A program made the position numbers and the translations under genes. A stretch of DNA of 64,000 nucleotides from an uncultured Oscillospiraceae bacterium (GTDB lineage: Bacteria; Bacillota; Clostridia; Oscillospirales; Acutalibacteraceae). This document shows positions 27,338 through 36,175 of the stretch, piece after piece (within the stretch, counting starts at the first letter, position 1; the number at the start of each line of letters is the position of its first letter). The notes beneath the pieces were generated by a model. That model did not search any database. It had not been told where the DNA came from and saw only the letters and a list, made by a program, of their open reading frames with translations. The stretch lies in the NCBI GenBank assembly GCA_900544715.1, contig UQWL01000011.1:11741-75740 (forward strand), written 5' to 3'.

Positions 27338-27535
27338 TTATTTCATGCCGTTTTCGTAGGACTGGATCATCTTTTTGACCATCTGTCCACCAACAGAACC
27401 AGCCTCACGGGAGGTCAGATCGCCGTTGTAGCCCTGCTTGAGGTTTACGCCGACTTCGTTGGCAGCCTCCATCTTAAAACGATTAAGCGCCTCGCGCGCC
27501 TCCGGGACGATACTGGAATTACCGCTTCTTGCCAT
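27338..27535 (-). CDS. Alpha/beta-type small acid-soluble spore protein
   Basis: 65 residues. The C-terminal signature NGDLTSREAGSVGGQMVKKMI and the preceding FKMEAANEVGV (GPR protease cleavage region) are diagnostic of alpha/beta SASPs, which coat and protect DNA in the dormant spore. The start at 27535 has AAGGAG ten bases upstream; 27559 would bypass it. A sigma-G-like promoter lies about 50 bases upstream. Confidence 0.93.
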   Translation of the reverse strand: MARSGNSSIVPEAREALNRFKMEAANEVGVNLKQGYNGDLTSREAGSVGGQMVKKMIQSYENGMK

Positions 27536-27584
27536 TGTGATATACACTCCTTCATTCAAAATTTACTTTTCGCGTTTGCCTTCC

Positions 27585-27613
27585 TAGTATCGGAGGATAC
27601 GGCGGAATTATAA
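27585..27613 (-). promoter_or_regulatory. Candidate sigma-G promoter of the SASP gene
   Basis: Minus strand TTATA (27613-27609) and GATACTA (27591-27585), 17 bases apart, close to the forespore sigma-G consensus GYATA / CATAMTA. Position fits the SASP start. Confidence 0.5.
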
Positions 27614-27811
27614 CTGTAAACTTTTTGTTGTCCTTCCAGCTTTTTCAGAAGGTCAAAAAACAAAGCTTGAAAGGCTATTTTTTCATAACCGGTACATGGT
27701 TCGGAACATGAAATCGGCGTGGCTTCGGCCGGATATACGGCGGCTTCCTCTGGACTTGCGCATCTGAGCCCCAAATCGCCTTGGAGTGAGGAAAAAGCTT
27801 TTTCGAATGGA

Positions 27812-27843
27812 CCGTTGCAAAAACATTTTGCAACGGCCCTTTT
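27812..27843 (+). terminator. Orphan hairpin in the SASP-lon intergenic region
   Basis: CCGTTGCAAAA / TTTTGCAACGG perfect stem followed by CCCTTTT. No recognisable gene precedes it on the plus strand (27560-27811 shows none), so it may end an unseen short transcript or antisense RNA. Confidence 0.5.
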
Positions 27844-27948
27844 GCTTTCCTTTCGTCGGTTTTCCGCAATGCTGAAGCCTTTCCGCTTTTCCTACAAAAA
27901 CCTTTGTGGTCAGGCATTCTTTCGTAAAATTTACCGGAACGGCGCGCC

Positions 27949-27977
27949 TTGATTGTTCCGCTCCTGTATTGTATAAT
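27949..27977 (+). promoter_or_regulatory. Sigma-A promoter of lon
   Basis: TTGATT and TATAAT with a 17-base spacer, 66 bases before the start codon. No heat-shock CIRCE element or CtsR repeat is visible here. Confidence 0.75.
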
Positions 27978-28043
27978 AAACTATCAAGGAATATGCATGC
28001 TGCATACTCCCCGCACGTTTTAGCGAAAGGATGATCATAAACA

Positions 28044-30470
28044 ATGAAACGTGAATTGCAAATTGCCACATTGCCCGTCGTTGCACTGCGCGGGCTTGTC
28101 ATATTTCCGAAAATGATGCTGCATTTTGATATCGGTCGCAAAAAAAGCGCCGCCGCACTCAACGCCGCGATGGAGGGCGAGCGGGAAATTTTTCTCGTTG
28201 CCCAAAAAGATTTGCAGGAGGACGACCCAAATCAGGCTGATTTATATACCTGCGGTGTTGTCGCCTCTGTGCGGCAGGTACTGCGCCTGCCCGGCACGGA
28301 TAATATCCGCATTGTTGTGGAGGGACGCTACCGCGCAGGGCTGATTGAGCTGACGCAGGACGAGCCGTTTCTCTGCGGCATTGTGCGCGAAAAGCGTACC
28401 GTTCGCGCAAGGGCGGCGGACGACTTATATCAAACCGCGTTGGTGCGCCATATCAAGGATCTATTCGGCGATTACGCAGAAGTAGCGCCCAAGGTTGCGC
28501 CCGATATGATGCTCGCGATCCTCTCAAACGATGACCCGGGCGATTTGGCGGATTTCATTGCCGGTAACATTATGCTTGATTACACGGAGAAGCAGCGCAT
28601 CCTAAACGAGCTCAACCCCATCAAGCGGCTGGAGGCGCTTTCCGTCATCCTCACGCGGGAAACAGAGCTTCTGAGCGTGGAGGAAGAGATTCAGCAGCAT
28701 GTGCAGGAGCAGATGGATAAAAACCAGCGCGAATATTTTTTGCGGGAGCAGTTAAAGGTGATCTCTGAGGAATTGGGCGACGCGGATAATCCGCAGGACG
28801 AAGCGGAAAGCTACCGTGAAAAAATCCTCTCCGCCGCCATGCCGCAGGAAACAGAGGAGAAACTGCTGGAAACCTGCGGTCGCCTCTTCAAAATGAGCCC
28901 CGGCTCACAGGAGGCCACTGTGCTGCGCAATTATCTCGACACCGTGCTCGCGCTGCCCTGGAACCAATTTACCAAAGACCATTTGGATTTAGAGGCCGCG
29001 CGCAGGCAGCTCGACCGCGACCACTATGGCCTTAAAAAAGTGAAAGAGCGCATGATTGAGATGCTGGCCGTGCGCAAGCTTTCGCCGGATATCAAGGGGC
29101 AGATCATCTGCCTGGTTGGCCCGCCCGGCGTGGGCAAAACATCGATTGCACGCTCCGTTGCCAAGGCGATGGGCCGCAAATATGCCCGCATTTCGCTCGG
29201 CGGCGTGCATGACGAGGCGGAAATCCGCGGCCACCGCAAAACCTACATAGGCGCGATGCCCGGACGTATCATCGACGCAGTGAAGCAGGCAGGCAGTTCC
29301 AATCCGCTGATTCTGCTCGACGAGATCGACAAAGTGGGCGCGGATTATCGTGGCGACCCTGCCTCCGCGCTGCTGGAGGCGCTCGACGGCGAGCAGAATT
29401 TTGCCTTCCGCGATCATTATATCGAAGTTCCCTTCGACCTGAGCAAGGCTTTGTTTATTACAACCGCAAATGATGCAAGCACAATCCCCGCTCCCCTGCT
29501 CGACCGCATGGAGCTCATTGAGCTGACGAGCTATACGCATGAGGAAAAATTCCATATTGCCAAAAAGCACTTGATCCCAAAGCAGGCAAAGCGCCACGGC
29601 CTGAACGGGCGTACCCTGCGCATCCAGGATGATGCCATCCATGCGCTGATCGACGGCTACACCCGCGAGGCAGGCGTGAGAAAGCTTGAGCGCGCCGTCG
29701 CCGCCCTCTGCCGGCGCGCGGCAGTGCAGGTCGCCTCGGAAGAGAAAAAGCGCGTCACAGTTTCGGCAAGTGATCTGGAAAGCTTTCTCGGCCCGCAGAA
29801 GTATAAGCCGGAAGCCCTCCGCTCCCGCGACGAAGTGGGCGTGGTGACCGGGCTCGCTTGGACCTCCGTCGGCGGGGAGACGATGCCCGTGGAGGTTGCC
29901 GTGATGGATGGCACCGGGAAGCTGGAATTGACCGGCTCGCTCGGCGATGTGATGAAGGAATCCGCTCATGCGGCGGTCAGCTTCATCCGCAGCCATGCGG
30001 ACGCGCTGCATATTGATCAAAACTTTTATAAAGAAAAAGATATCCACATCCATGTGCCGGAAGGCGCAGTGCCGAAGGACGGCCCTTCCGCCGGCGTAAC
30101 GCTGGCGACGGCGCTGGTCTCCGCACTGACGGATGTACCCGTCCGCCGCGATCTCGCCATGACGGGCGAAATTACGCTGCGCGGGCGCGTACTGCCCATT
30201 GGCGGACTCAAGGAAAAATCCATGGCCGCCTATCGCACCGGCGTGAAAACCGTGGTCATCCCGGCGGACAATGTGCCGGATCTCGCGGAGATCGACCCCG
30301 CCGTGAAAGCCGGCGTGGAGTTTGTGCCCGCGAGCGAGCTTTCCACCGTATTCCGCACCGCTTTGCTACCGCAAACCAATCAGCCGGACGCGGCCGCTCC
30401 GGAAGCGGAAAAGCCTGCCGACCCGGTGCCGCTTATCAAGCCGCGGCAGCAGCCGGTTGTGGCGCAGTAA
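28044..30470 (+). CDS. lon: ATP-dependent endopeptidase Lon
   Basis: 808 residues, standard length. N-terminal LON substrate domain (LPVVALRGLVIFPKM), AAA+ module with Walker A GPPGVGKTS at ~359 and Walker B LLDEIDK, sensor and lid, then the Ser-Lys protease domain with PKDGPSAGV (Ser ~682) and the GGLKEK motif at ~720-725. Degrades misfolded and regulatory proteins in the cytosol. The C-terminal ~40 residues are Pro/Ala-rich and not conserved. It heads a group with a TIGR04076 gene, engB and lysA; the lon-engB order is the same as in Bacillus and many Clostridia. Confidence 0.96.
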   Translation: MKRELQIATLPVVALRGLVIFPKMMLHFDIGRKKSAAALNAAMEGEREIFLVAQKDLQEDDPNQADLYTCGVVASVRQVLRLPGTDNIRIVVEGRYRAGLIELTQDEPFLCGIVREKRTVRARAADDLYQTALVRHIKDLFGDYAEVAPKVAPDMMLAILSNDDPGDLADFIAGNIMLDYTEKQRILNELNPIKRLEALSVILTRETELLSVEEEIQQHVQEQMDKNQREYFLREQLKVISEELGDADNPQDEAESYREKILSAAMPQETEEKLLETCGRLFKMSPGSQEATVLRNYLDTVLALPWNQFTKDHLDLEAARRQLDRDHYGLKKVKERMIEMLAVRKLSPDIKGQIICLVGPPGVGKTSIARSVAKAMGRKYARISLGGVHDEAEIRGHRKTYIGAMPGRIIDAVKQAGSSNPLILLDEIDKVGADYRGDPASALLEALDGEQNFAFRDHYIEVPFDLSKALFITTANDASTIPAPLLDRMELIELTSYTHEEKFHIAKKHLIPKQAKRHGLNGRTLRIQDDAIHALIDGYTREAGVRKLERAVAALCRRAAVQVASEEKKRVTVSASDLESFLGPQKYKPEALRSRDEVGVVTGLAWTSVGGETMPVEVAVMDGTGKLELTGSLGDVMKESAHAAVSFIRSHADALHIDQNFYKEKDIHIHVPEGAVPKDGPSAGVTLATALVSALTDVPVRRDLAMTGEITLRGRVLPIGGLKEKSMAAYRTGVKTVVIPADNVPDLAEIDPAVKAGVEFVPASELSTVFRTALLPQTNQPDAAAPEAEKPADPVPLIKPRQQPVVAQ

Positions 30471-30495
30471 AAAACGGCCATTCAGTTCGCCTCTA

Positions 30496-30780
30496 ATGAA
30501 AAAATGGATTGTTGAGGACTGGGAATTTGAAATCACAGTCCTTCACGGTGAAGCGGAGCAGTGCCGGATGGGTCTGGAGACCGGCGACCAGTTTCATTGC
30601 ACCTATGAATGTCCCGCCGGCTTCTGTCCGAAAACGATGCCGGTACTGCATACCCTATGTGAAATTGCCCGCTGTGGCGGCGATTATAAACTGCGTGGAA
30701 GCGCCGCAAGCCATGAAATTGATTTTCCCTGTGCCGACCATTGCATAACGTTTCATTTGACTGCAATGCATATCAAGTGA
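30496..30780 (+). CDS. TIGR04076 family protein
   Basis: 94 residues. VEDWEFEITVLHG, GDQFHCTYECPAGFCPKTMPVLHTL and a Cys-containing C-terminus match the small TIGR04076 family of unknown function, common in anaerobes. Four or five Cys suggest metal or redox chemistry (inference). Starts 25 bases after lon; no strong ribosome site, the ATG at 30496 being the first plausible start outside lon. Confidence 0.7.
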   Translation: MKKWIVEDWEFEITVLHGEAEQCRMGLETGDQFHCTYECPAGFCPKTMPVLHTLCEIARCGGDYKLRGSAASHEIDFPCADHCITFHLTAMHIK

Positions 30781-30830
30781 CAAACGGGCACGATCCCGTT
30801 ATAAATTCTCATTCAGAAAAGAGGAATCCC

Positions 30831-31439
30831 ATGCGCTTCGACAACGCCCGCTTTGAGATGGCCTGCGGCACCTTTGCACAGTTGCCCGCCTGCACGGCCC
30901 CGGAAATCGCTTTTGCCGGCCGCTCAAACGTCGGCAAATCCTCCCTGCTCAATAAGCTGCTCAACCGCAAGAGTCTGGCCCGTGTGAGCGCAAAACCGGG
31001 CAAAACAATCACAATCAACTTTTATGCGCTCGACGGCGTGCGCCTGACCGATCTGCCGGGCTATGGTTATGCAAAAGTGGCGCAGTCGGAGAAAAAGCGC
31101 TGGGCAGAGATGATGGAAGGCTATTTCGGCTCGGAGCGGGATATCCGTCTGGTCGTGCAGCTCATTGATATGCGCCATCCGCCGAGCGCGGACGATTTTT
31201 CGATGCTCGATTATCTGGCTCAGATGCAGTATCCTTTCGTGATTGCCCTAACAAAATGCGATAAGCTCAACAAAATGGAGCGCGCCGAGCGCACGCAGGC
31301 GCTGAAAGAGGAGCTCGCCGCATACCCGGAGATTTTAAAGATTCCGTTCTCCGCTGTGACCGGCGAGGGCACAGAAGAGCTTCGGGCGGCGATTGCCGCG
31401 GCTGTTGAAAATGGCGCGGGGCAAACGGATCAAGATTGA
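30831..31439 (+). CDS. engB: Ribosome biogenesis GTPase YsxC/EngB
   Basis: 202 residues. G1 GRSNVGKSS (30-38), G3 DLPGYGYAKV and G4 TKCDKLN in the order of the TrmE-Era-EngA-YihA GTPases. Needed for large-subunit assembly. Start at 30831 has AGAGG eight bases upstream and gives the normal N-terminus. Its place after lon is widely conserved. Confidence 0.93.
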   Translation: MRFDNARFEMACGTFAQLPACTAPEIAFAGRSNVGKSSLLNKLLNRKSLARVSAKPGKTITINFYALDGVRLTDLPGYGYAKVAQSEKKRWAEMMEGYFGSERDIRLVVQLIDMRHPPSADDFSMLDYLAQMQYPFVIALTKCDKLNKMERAERTQALKEELAAYPEILKIPFSAVTGEGTEELRAAIAAAVENGAGQTDQD

Positions 31440-31472
31440 CGAATCAATGGAATGTGAAGGAGTGTTTAGGAG

Positions 31473-32771
31473 ATGTTTGTTTCAGACTGCCTGGATGTGA
31501 ATGCACAGGGCCACCTGACAATCGGCGGGCTCGATACGGTGGAGCTTGCCAAAGAATTCGGCACGCCGGTTTATATCATGGATGAAAACCAGATTCGACA
31601 GCACTGCCGGGATTTTGTGGAATCCATGAATCAAACGTACAACGGCCACGGCCATGTGCTCTATGCGAGCAAAGCCTTTTCCTGCAAGGAGATGTGCCGC
31701 ATCTGCAAGGAGGAGGGCATGGGGCTTGACGTTGTTTCCGGCGGCGAGCTATATACCGCTCTGCAGGCGGGCTTTCCGGTCAGCCGGATCTATATGCACG
31801 GCAATAACAAAACAGTGGAAGAGCTGCAGATGGCGCTCGATGCAGGGATTGCCCGCATCATTGTGGACAACCTCACCGAGCTGCACACCTTGAACGGTCT
31901 GGCGGCTCAGGCGGGCAAAAAGGCTGATATCATGTTCCGCATCAAGCCCGGCATCGATGCGCACACGCACAGCTTCATCCGCACGGGGCAGATCGATTCC
32001 AAATTTGGCCTCGCGCTAGAAACGGGTGAAGCGCTGGAGGGCGTGCGCGAAGCGCTTAAAATGGAGCACATCCATCTCTGCGGCCTGCACTGCCACATCG
32101 GCTCCCAAATTTTTGACATTGATCCGTTCGAGCACGCGGCCAAGGTAATGATCGAATTCATCGCGGAGATTCAAAAGAAAACCGGCTTTGCCATAAAGGA
32201 GCTCAACCTCGGCGGCGGTTTTGGCATCAAATACCGCTCGAAGGACCGTCCGGAGGCTTACGGCGCCTATATGGGCCGTGTGGCCCGCATTGTCAAAGAG
32301 CATTCCGCATTCTGCGGCATCGAAACGCCTGATATTCTCATTGAGCCGGGCCGCTCCATTGTGGGCACGGCGGGCATTACGCTCTATACGGTTGGCGCGG
32401 TGAAAAACATCCCGAACGTTCGCACCTATGTTTCTATCGACGGCGGCATGGATGACAACCCACGCTACATCCTCTATCAATCGGATTATGAGGCCGTCTG
32501 TGCCAACAAGGCGGACAAGCCCAAGGATATGACGGTTACCATCGCGGGCAAATGCTGCGAGAGCGGCGACCTGATCCAGGAAAATGCGCCCGTTCAAACG
32601 CTTGAACCCGGCGATATTTTGGCGGTGCTCTCCACCGGGGCCTACAATTATTCGATGTCCTCCAACTATAACCGGATTCCCCGCCCTCCCGTCGTGATGG
32701 TCAAGGATGGTAAGGCCCGCGTTGTGGTAAAGCGGGAAACGTTTGACGACCTGATTCGAAACGATCTTTGA
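31473..32771 (+). CDS. lysA: Diaminopimelate decarboxylase
   Basis: 432 residues. Fold-type III PLP enzyme: YASKAFSCKEM with the PLP lysine K67, LCGLHCHIGSQI, LNLGGGFGI, EPGRSIVG, and CCESGD near the C-terminus. Converts meso-diaminopimelate to lysine, the last step of the pathway. GAAGGAG precedes the start. No lysine riboswitch is seen; it appears to be read with engB. Confidence 0.95.
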   Translation: MFVSDCLDVNAQGHLTIGGLDTVELAKEFGTPVYIMDENQIRQHCRDFVESMNQTYNGHGHVLYASKAFSCKEMCRICKEEGMGLDVVSGGELYTALQAGFPVSRIYMHGNNKTVEELQMALDAGIARIIVDNLTELHTLNGLAAQAGKKADIMFRIKPGIDAHTHSFIRTGQIDSKFGLALETGEALEGVREALKMEHIHLCGLHCHIGSQIFDIDPFEHAAKVMIEFIAEIQKKTGFAIKELNLGGGFGIKYRSKDRPEAYGAYMGRVARIVKEHSAFCGIETPDILIEPGRSIVGTAGITLYTVGAVKNIPNVRTYVSIDGGMDDNPRYILYQSDYEAVCANKADKPKDMTVTIAGKCCESGDLIQENAPVQTLEPGDILAVLSTGAYNYSMSSNYNRIPRPPVVMVKDGKARVVVKRETFDDLIRNDL

Positions 32772-32783
32772 TTTTGACGCTGA

Positions 32784-32840
32784 AAATTGTGGCTGCGCGG
32801 ATTGCGGATGATACGCAACCTGCACAGCCACAATTTATTC
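32784..32840 (+). terminator. Terminator after lysA
   Basis: AAATTGTGGCTG / CAGCCACAATTT perfect 12-bp stem with a 29-base interior and T-rich tail. Confidence 0.65.
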
Positions 32841-32873
32841 TGCTGCAATCGCCTGTGACGGCCTGCTCCTATA

Positions 32874-34355
32874 TTATGAATCCAACAAAGCCAATTGTTC
32901 GCAGCGGGCGATGCCACGCTCTAGAATGGCCAGGGATTCCTCCCTGCTGTAAACCCATTCCCCCTCCGGCATGGACTGAATAAAATCATAAAACGCCCCA
33001 CACAGGCTCTGCTCATCAAAGATAATGCTGGCATACAGCTGTGTAGCGCTGTCATGCACTTCAAAAGCAGCTTTCCGCTCGCCCTGGCAGTGGAGGGAAA
33101 AGCCCTCCACAAATGGGAAGCGCGACTCATTGACAAAATAGAGCAAAATTTTTCCATCCATGACGCCCTGATGGAATCGCTTGAGGAGTTCTAACCTGTC
33201 CTGTTTGTCAAATGCACGCGCATAAGCAGGAGGAAACGCGCACAGGCGGCCTTCGTCAATAAAAAGATCCAGCCCACGCTCCCAGCAGATGCTGGTGATT
33301 TTCGTCATGCGGGGAGCCATTGTTTGATAATACTCATAAAGCGCGTGCGCAAGCTCTTCTGTCCCTTCTTCCTCCAGATTCACGATCCGCTCTATCATCT
33401 CTTTGGTAAGAAATGGCCCCAGGCATGGCTGTAACTCCAAAGAGTAGGTCTGGTATGGCTCTGCGCTGGCATAGAAGTTGGCGCTGGCGTCAATCATTTG
33501 CTTTGCCGAAGGTGCCCGGTGAATCAACGGCCTAGAGAGCTTGACCGCCTGGTCAAAACGCTCTTTGTATGCCGCCAATAAGTCATCACTGCTGACAAGA
33601 GCCGCTGTTTCTAAATTATCAGAGAGCCACAGCAGCCTTTGATTGGTATAAAGATAGAAAGAGAAAGGAGTAGACACATCTGCATAGAGCGGCGCGGTGC
33701 TGTAATAAAACCAGGGATGGTATGCACAGCCCGGTGCGATACAAAAGGGCAGCACGCCGAAAAGCGCCTTCAGGTTATTCAGATCCGTTCTCGTATCTTT
33801 CGTAAGCGGAAGAACGTGGCGCAGCTCCAGCTTCCCTCCCGCGCCGAGATACATCCAGAGCAGGATGCGCTGCAACATCCCCTGCCGCAAAATTGCATTT
33901 GTGCACACCATTGGATGCTCCTGCGTGCCGATCTCCTCGCTCAAAATTTGGTGCAGGACACCCTCCACGGCAAACGGGCCGCGGTAAAGCTGAATTCCCT
34001 CTTTCGGAAGCGTGTGGAAATCAATGGGCTCGATCGGATTGCAATCAGGCCGTGCCGCGTCCTGAGGGATCATCTCGGCCAGCGTCGAAAGCTGCTGCTG
34101 CATATAGGAACGCCTCCGATAGGCCCATTCGCCCACACTGCTGACATAATAACAATGCGACAAAATACGCTCTTCCTCCACCGTAAGCGGCAACTCGCGC
34201 AGCAAAAGCCGAAATACCGCTTGTTCCGGCAGATTCTTCCCCTTCAGGAAGCTGGCAATGACGCTGCGCGGCACGCCGGTTCGTTCCGCTAAAAGTGCAG
34301 TATCCGTTTTTCCCTCCTTGATGAAGTGGCCCAGGCATGCGCTGAACTCAGACAT
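32874..34355 (-). CDS. HTH protein with a large unknown C-terminal domain (paralogue B)
   Basis: About 493 residues. The N-terminus MSEFSACLGHFIKEGKT, followed by LLAERTGVPRSVIASFLKG, is an XRE-like helix-turn-helix. The remaining ~420 residues match no family I recognise, but they align with the next gene along the whole length: QEHPMVCTNAIL, KLELRHVLPL, NLKALFGVLPF, YHPWFYYS and the C-terminal WVYSREESLAIL. The start at 34355 is used because it matches the paralogue's MSDFS; it overlaps the upstream stop by 8 bases, so the two are co-translated. Confidence 0.7.
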   Translation of the reverse strand: MSEFSACLGHFIKEGKTDTALLAERTGVPRSVIASFLKGKNLPEQAVFRLLLRELPLTVEEERILSHCYYVSSVGEWAYRRRSYMQQQLSTLAEMIPQDAARPDCNPIEPIDFHTLPKEGIQLYRGPFAVEGVLHQILSEEIGTQEHPMVCTNAILRQGMLQRILLWMYLGAGGKLELRHVLPLTKDTRTDLNNLKALFGVLPFCIAPGCAYHPWFYYSTAPLYADVSTPFSFYLYTNQRLLWLSDNLETAALVSSDDLLAAYKERFDQAVKLSRPLIHRAPSAKQMIDASANFYASAEPYQTYSLELQPCLGPFLTKEMIERIVNLEEEGTEELAHALYEYYQTMAPRMTKITSICWERGLDLFIDEGRLCAFPPAYARAFDKQDRLELLKRFHQGVMDGKILLYFVNESRFPFVEGFSLHCQGERKAAFEVHDSATQLYASIIFDEQSLCGAFYDFIQSMPEGEWVYSREESLAILERGIARCEQLALLDS

Positions 34356-35832
34356 ATTGCACCCCACCTTCTTCCCCGCATGACGCTGCAATCAAATTGC
34401 GCAGGATCGCTTCTGATTCCTTCCCCGTATAAAGCAGCCCACTCTCCGGAAGGCCGGAGAGAAAGCCCAAAATCGCCTGCCGCAGCGTTTTCTCCCGAAT
34501 CTGCACGTTGGCGCCCCCGCGGCCATTGAACGGATACGCATAGATGATGCATTTTTCATCCTCACTTGCATGAATGGATACCCGATCGGGAAAACGGAAG
34601 CGTGCCGGATTCATCAGATACAGCTTGATCCGTCCAGTCTGGATCAGGCTCAGCAGCCGTTTTAAAATAGAAATCCTGTCAGAATGTGCAAAGGGACGAA
34701 AATATTGCTCCGGCAACGAGTCGCTCCGGCCGGTTTTCAAAAATTGGGAAAAACAGTCGACCGTCGTCATCGCAACGCAAGTTTTGATGCTTTGCTTCAG
34801 GCATTCAAAATAGCAGCAGGTGCGTTCCACAACAGCGCGCGCACTGGGCGATTCATCCCGCCTGACCGAATACAGGAGCTCAGGGGGGCAGCATAGCGCA
34901 AGGCACGGAAAGCCGCCTGAAGCGACGAATTGATCTCTCGCCCTTTTGCCCCGATAAAAAGATTCCCCCATTTGATATGCTTCCTCCAGCGATACGGCCC
35001 GCTGCAGAAGTGGCTCCGCATTTGCAAACGTTTGCTGAAAACGCTGCTCGTAGCACATTCTTATTTCAGGCTCCCGAATCAAAGTGGCAAGCTTATTCTC
35101 CTCAGAAAAGCAAAGCACGCATTTCGTTGTGATCAAATAGGAATGAAACAGGGACGATGGGTTGGAATGGGGAGAAACATTCTCATAATAAAAGCGGGGA
35201 TCATAGCCGTCTACTGATGAAAAGCTGAACAGCAGTGCATCAAACAGCATTTTTAAATTATGCGGATGGGAACCAATGCTTTTATGAAAACGGATCAGAT
35301 GACGAATTTCGATCCGATCATTCTGTTCCAGATAAAGTTGCAACAGCGCCCTGCCCACGCCAGTCATCCCATCCAGCATATTGGTGGATACTTGGGGGTG
35401 CTCCTGCCCCTTTAATTCCTCCAAAAGCACTTGACGGGCAACGTTTTCCACCATATACTCGCCCCGGATGCAGGAAACGCTCCCCCGCAGCAGCTCCGCC
35501 TGCTCGGTGAAATGCCCGCCAGCAGAAATAGGAGGGAGACCTACCATCACCTCGTTAAACCGCTCCAGCCGCTTTTTGATATAGGCCCTCTGATAAAAAA
35601 TGCTTTCCCCGTTTTTTAGGATGTTATAATTCTCCAACAGCTGCTCTCGCTCGTGCGGGAACAGACGAAGCGTTTTCACTACCTTTTGGAAAAAAGACGC
35701 GCTGGGAACCAATTGTCCTTTCAAAACCCGGTGCAGTGTTGGCCGGTCAACGCCCGCTTCCTGCGCAAAGCCATAAACCGAATACCCATCTTCCTGGATG
35801 AGGCGTTCCAAAAAAACACTAAAATCCGACAT
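34348..35832 (-). CDS. HTH protein with a large unknown C-terminal domain (paralogue A)
   Basis: 494 residues. N-terminal HTH (FAQEAGVDRPTLHRVLKG) and a ~420-residue C-terminal region shared with its neighbour: QEHPQVSTNML, RIEIRHLIRF, NLKMLFDALLF, YDPRFYYEN and GLLYTGKESEAIL. No TPR pattern, membrane helix, kinase or nuclease motif is visible. Probably a transcription factor with a large sensor domain; the ligand is unknown. A convergently placed exporter follows and a short divergent transcript lies upstream. Confidence 0.72.
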   Translation of the reverse strand: MSDFSVFLERLIQEDGYSVYGFAQEAGVDRPTLHRVLKGQLVPSASFFQKVVKTLRLFPHEREQLLENYNILKNGESIFYQRAYIKKRLERFNEVMVGLPPISAGGHFTEQAELLRGSVSCIRGEYMVENVARQVLLEELKGQEHPQVSTNMLDGMTGVGRALLQLYLEQNDRIEIRHLIRFHKSIGSHPHNLKMLFDALLFSFSSVDGYDPRFYYENVSPHSNPSSLFHSYLITTKCVLCFSEENKLATLIREPEIRMCYEQRFQQTFANAEPLLQRAVSLEEAYQMGESFYRGKRARDQFVASGGFPCLALCCPPELLYSVRRDESPSARAVVERTCCYFECLKQSIKTCVAMTTVDCFSQFLKTGRSDSLPEQYFRPFAHSDRISILKRLLSLIQTGRIKLYLMNPARFRFPDRVSIHASEDEKCIIYAYPFNGRGGANVQIREKTLRQAILGFLSGLPESGLLYTGKESEAILRNLIAASCGEEGGVQYV

Positions 35833-35936
35833 GCTATGTTTCTCTCCCTCACATAGATGTTTCTGGAATCATTCCATTTTAGCCCATATAGTACACGATA
35901 ACAAAAATTTCATTTTACCACAGTCGGAACCACAGG

Positions 35937-35965
35937 TTGCTTTTTTGCAATCAATCGGCTATGAT
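35937..35965 (+). promoter_or_regulatory. Sigma-A promoter of a short transcript divergent from the HTH pair
   Basis: TTGCTT and TATGAT with a 17-base spacer, about 105 bases upstream of the HTH gene and pointing away from it. Confidence 0.55.
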
Positions 35966-35971
35966 GAATAC

Positions 35972-36096
35972 GACATAAGTAAGGGGGTATCTTTTACTTA
36001 TGGGTGTGACTGCGTGTCATACACCTTTCCATACCTGCTTTGGCAGGCGCGAAGAGCCGTGGCGTTGGGGGGCGCTACGGCTCTTCGCGTTTTTTT
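35972..36096 (+). ncRNA. Candidate ~125-nt small RNA or peptide leader
   Basis: Bounded by the promoter at 35937-35965 and a very strong terminator. The transcript folds into GGTGT..ACACC (36002-36027), CCTGC/GCAGG and the terminator hairpin. AAGGGGG at 35981 precedes an ATG at 36000 that opens a 32-codon frame with two Cys, but this frame runs through the terminator, so a structured RNA is as likely as a peptide gene. No known RNA family recognised. Confidence 0.45.
36048..36096 (+). terminator. Strong terminator of the short transcript
   Basis: CGCGAAGAGCCGT / ACGGCTCTTCGCG perfect 13-bp stem followed by seven T. Confidence 0.85.
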
Positions 36097-36175
36097 AGGA
36101 CGAACAAGGTAGGGGCGCACTGTTTGCTCCGTATACTAAGATCATAAACAGTTTTTAAGTAAAATGAGGTTTTCC

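Noticed and set aside
27719..27952. 77-codon plus-strand frame between SASP and lon
   Set aside because: It spans the hairpin at 27812, lacks a ribosome site and has no family resemblance.
35798..36112. 104-codon frame containing YGCDCVSYTFPYLLW, which looks like a peptide precursor
   Set aside because: It begins inside the HTH gene's start region on the other strand, crosses the -10 element and the terminator, and has no ribosome site or start codon placed before the Cys-rich part.
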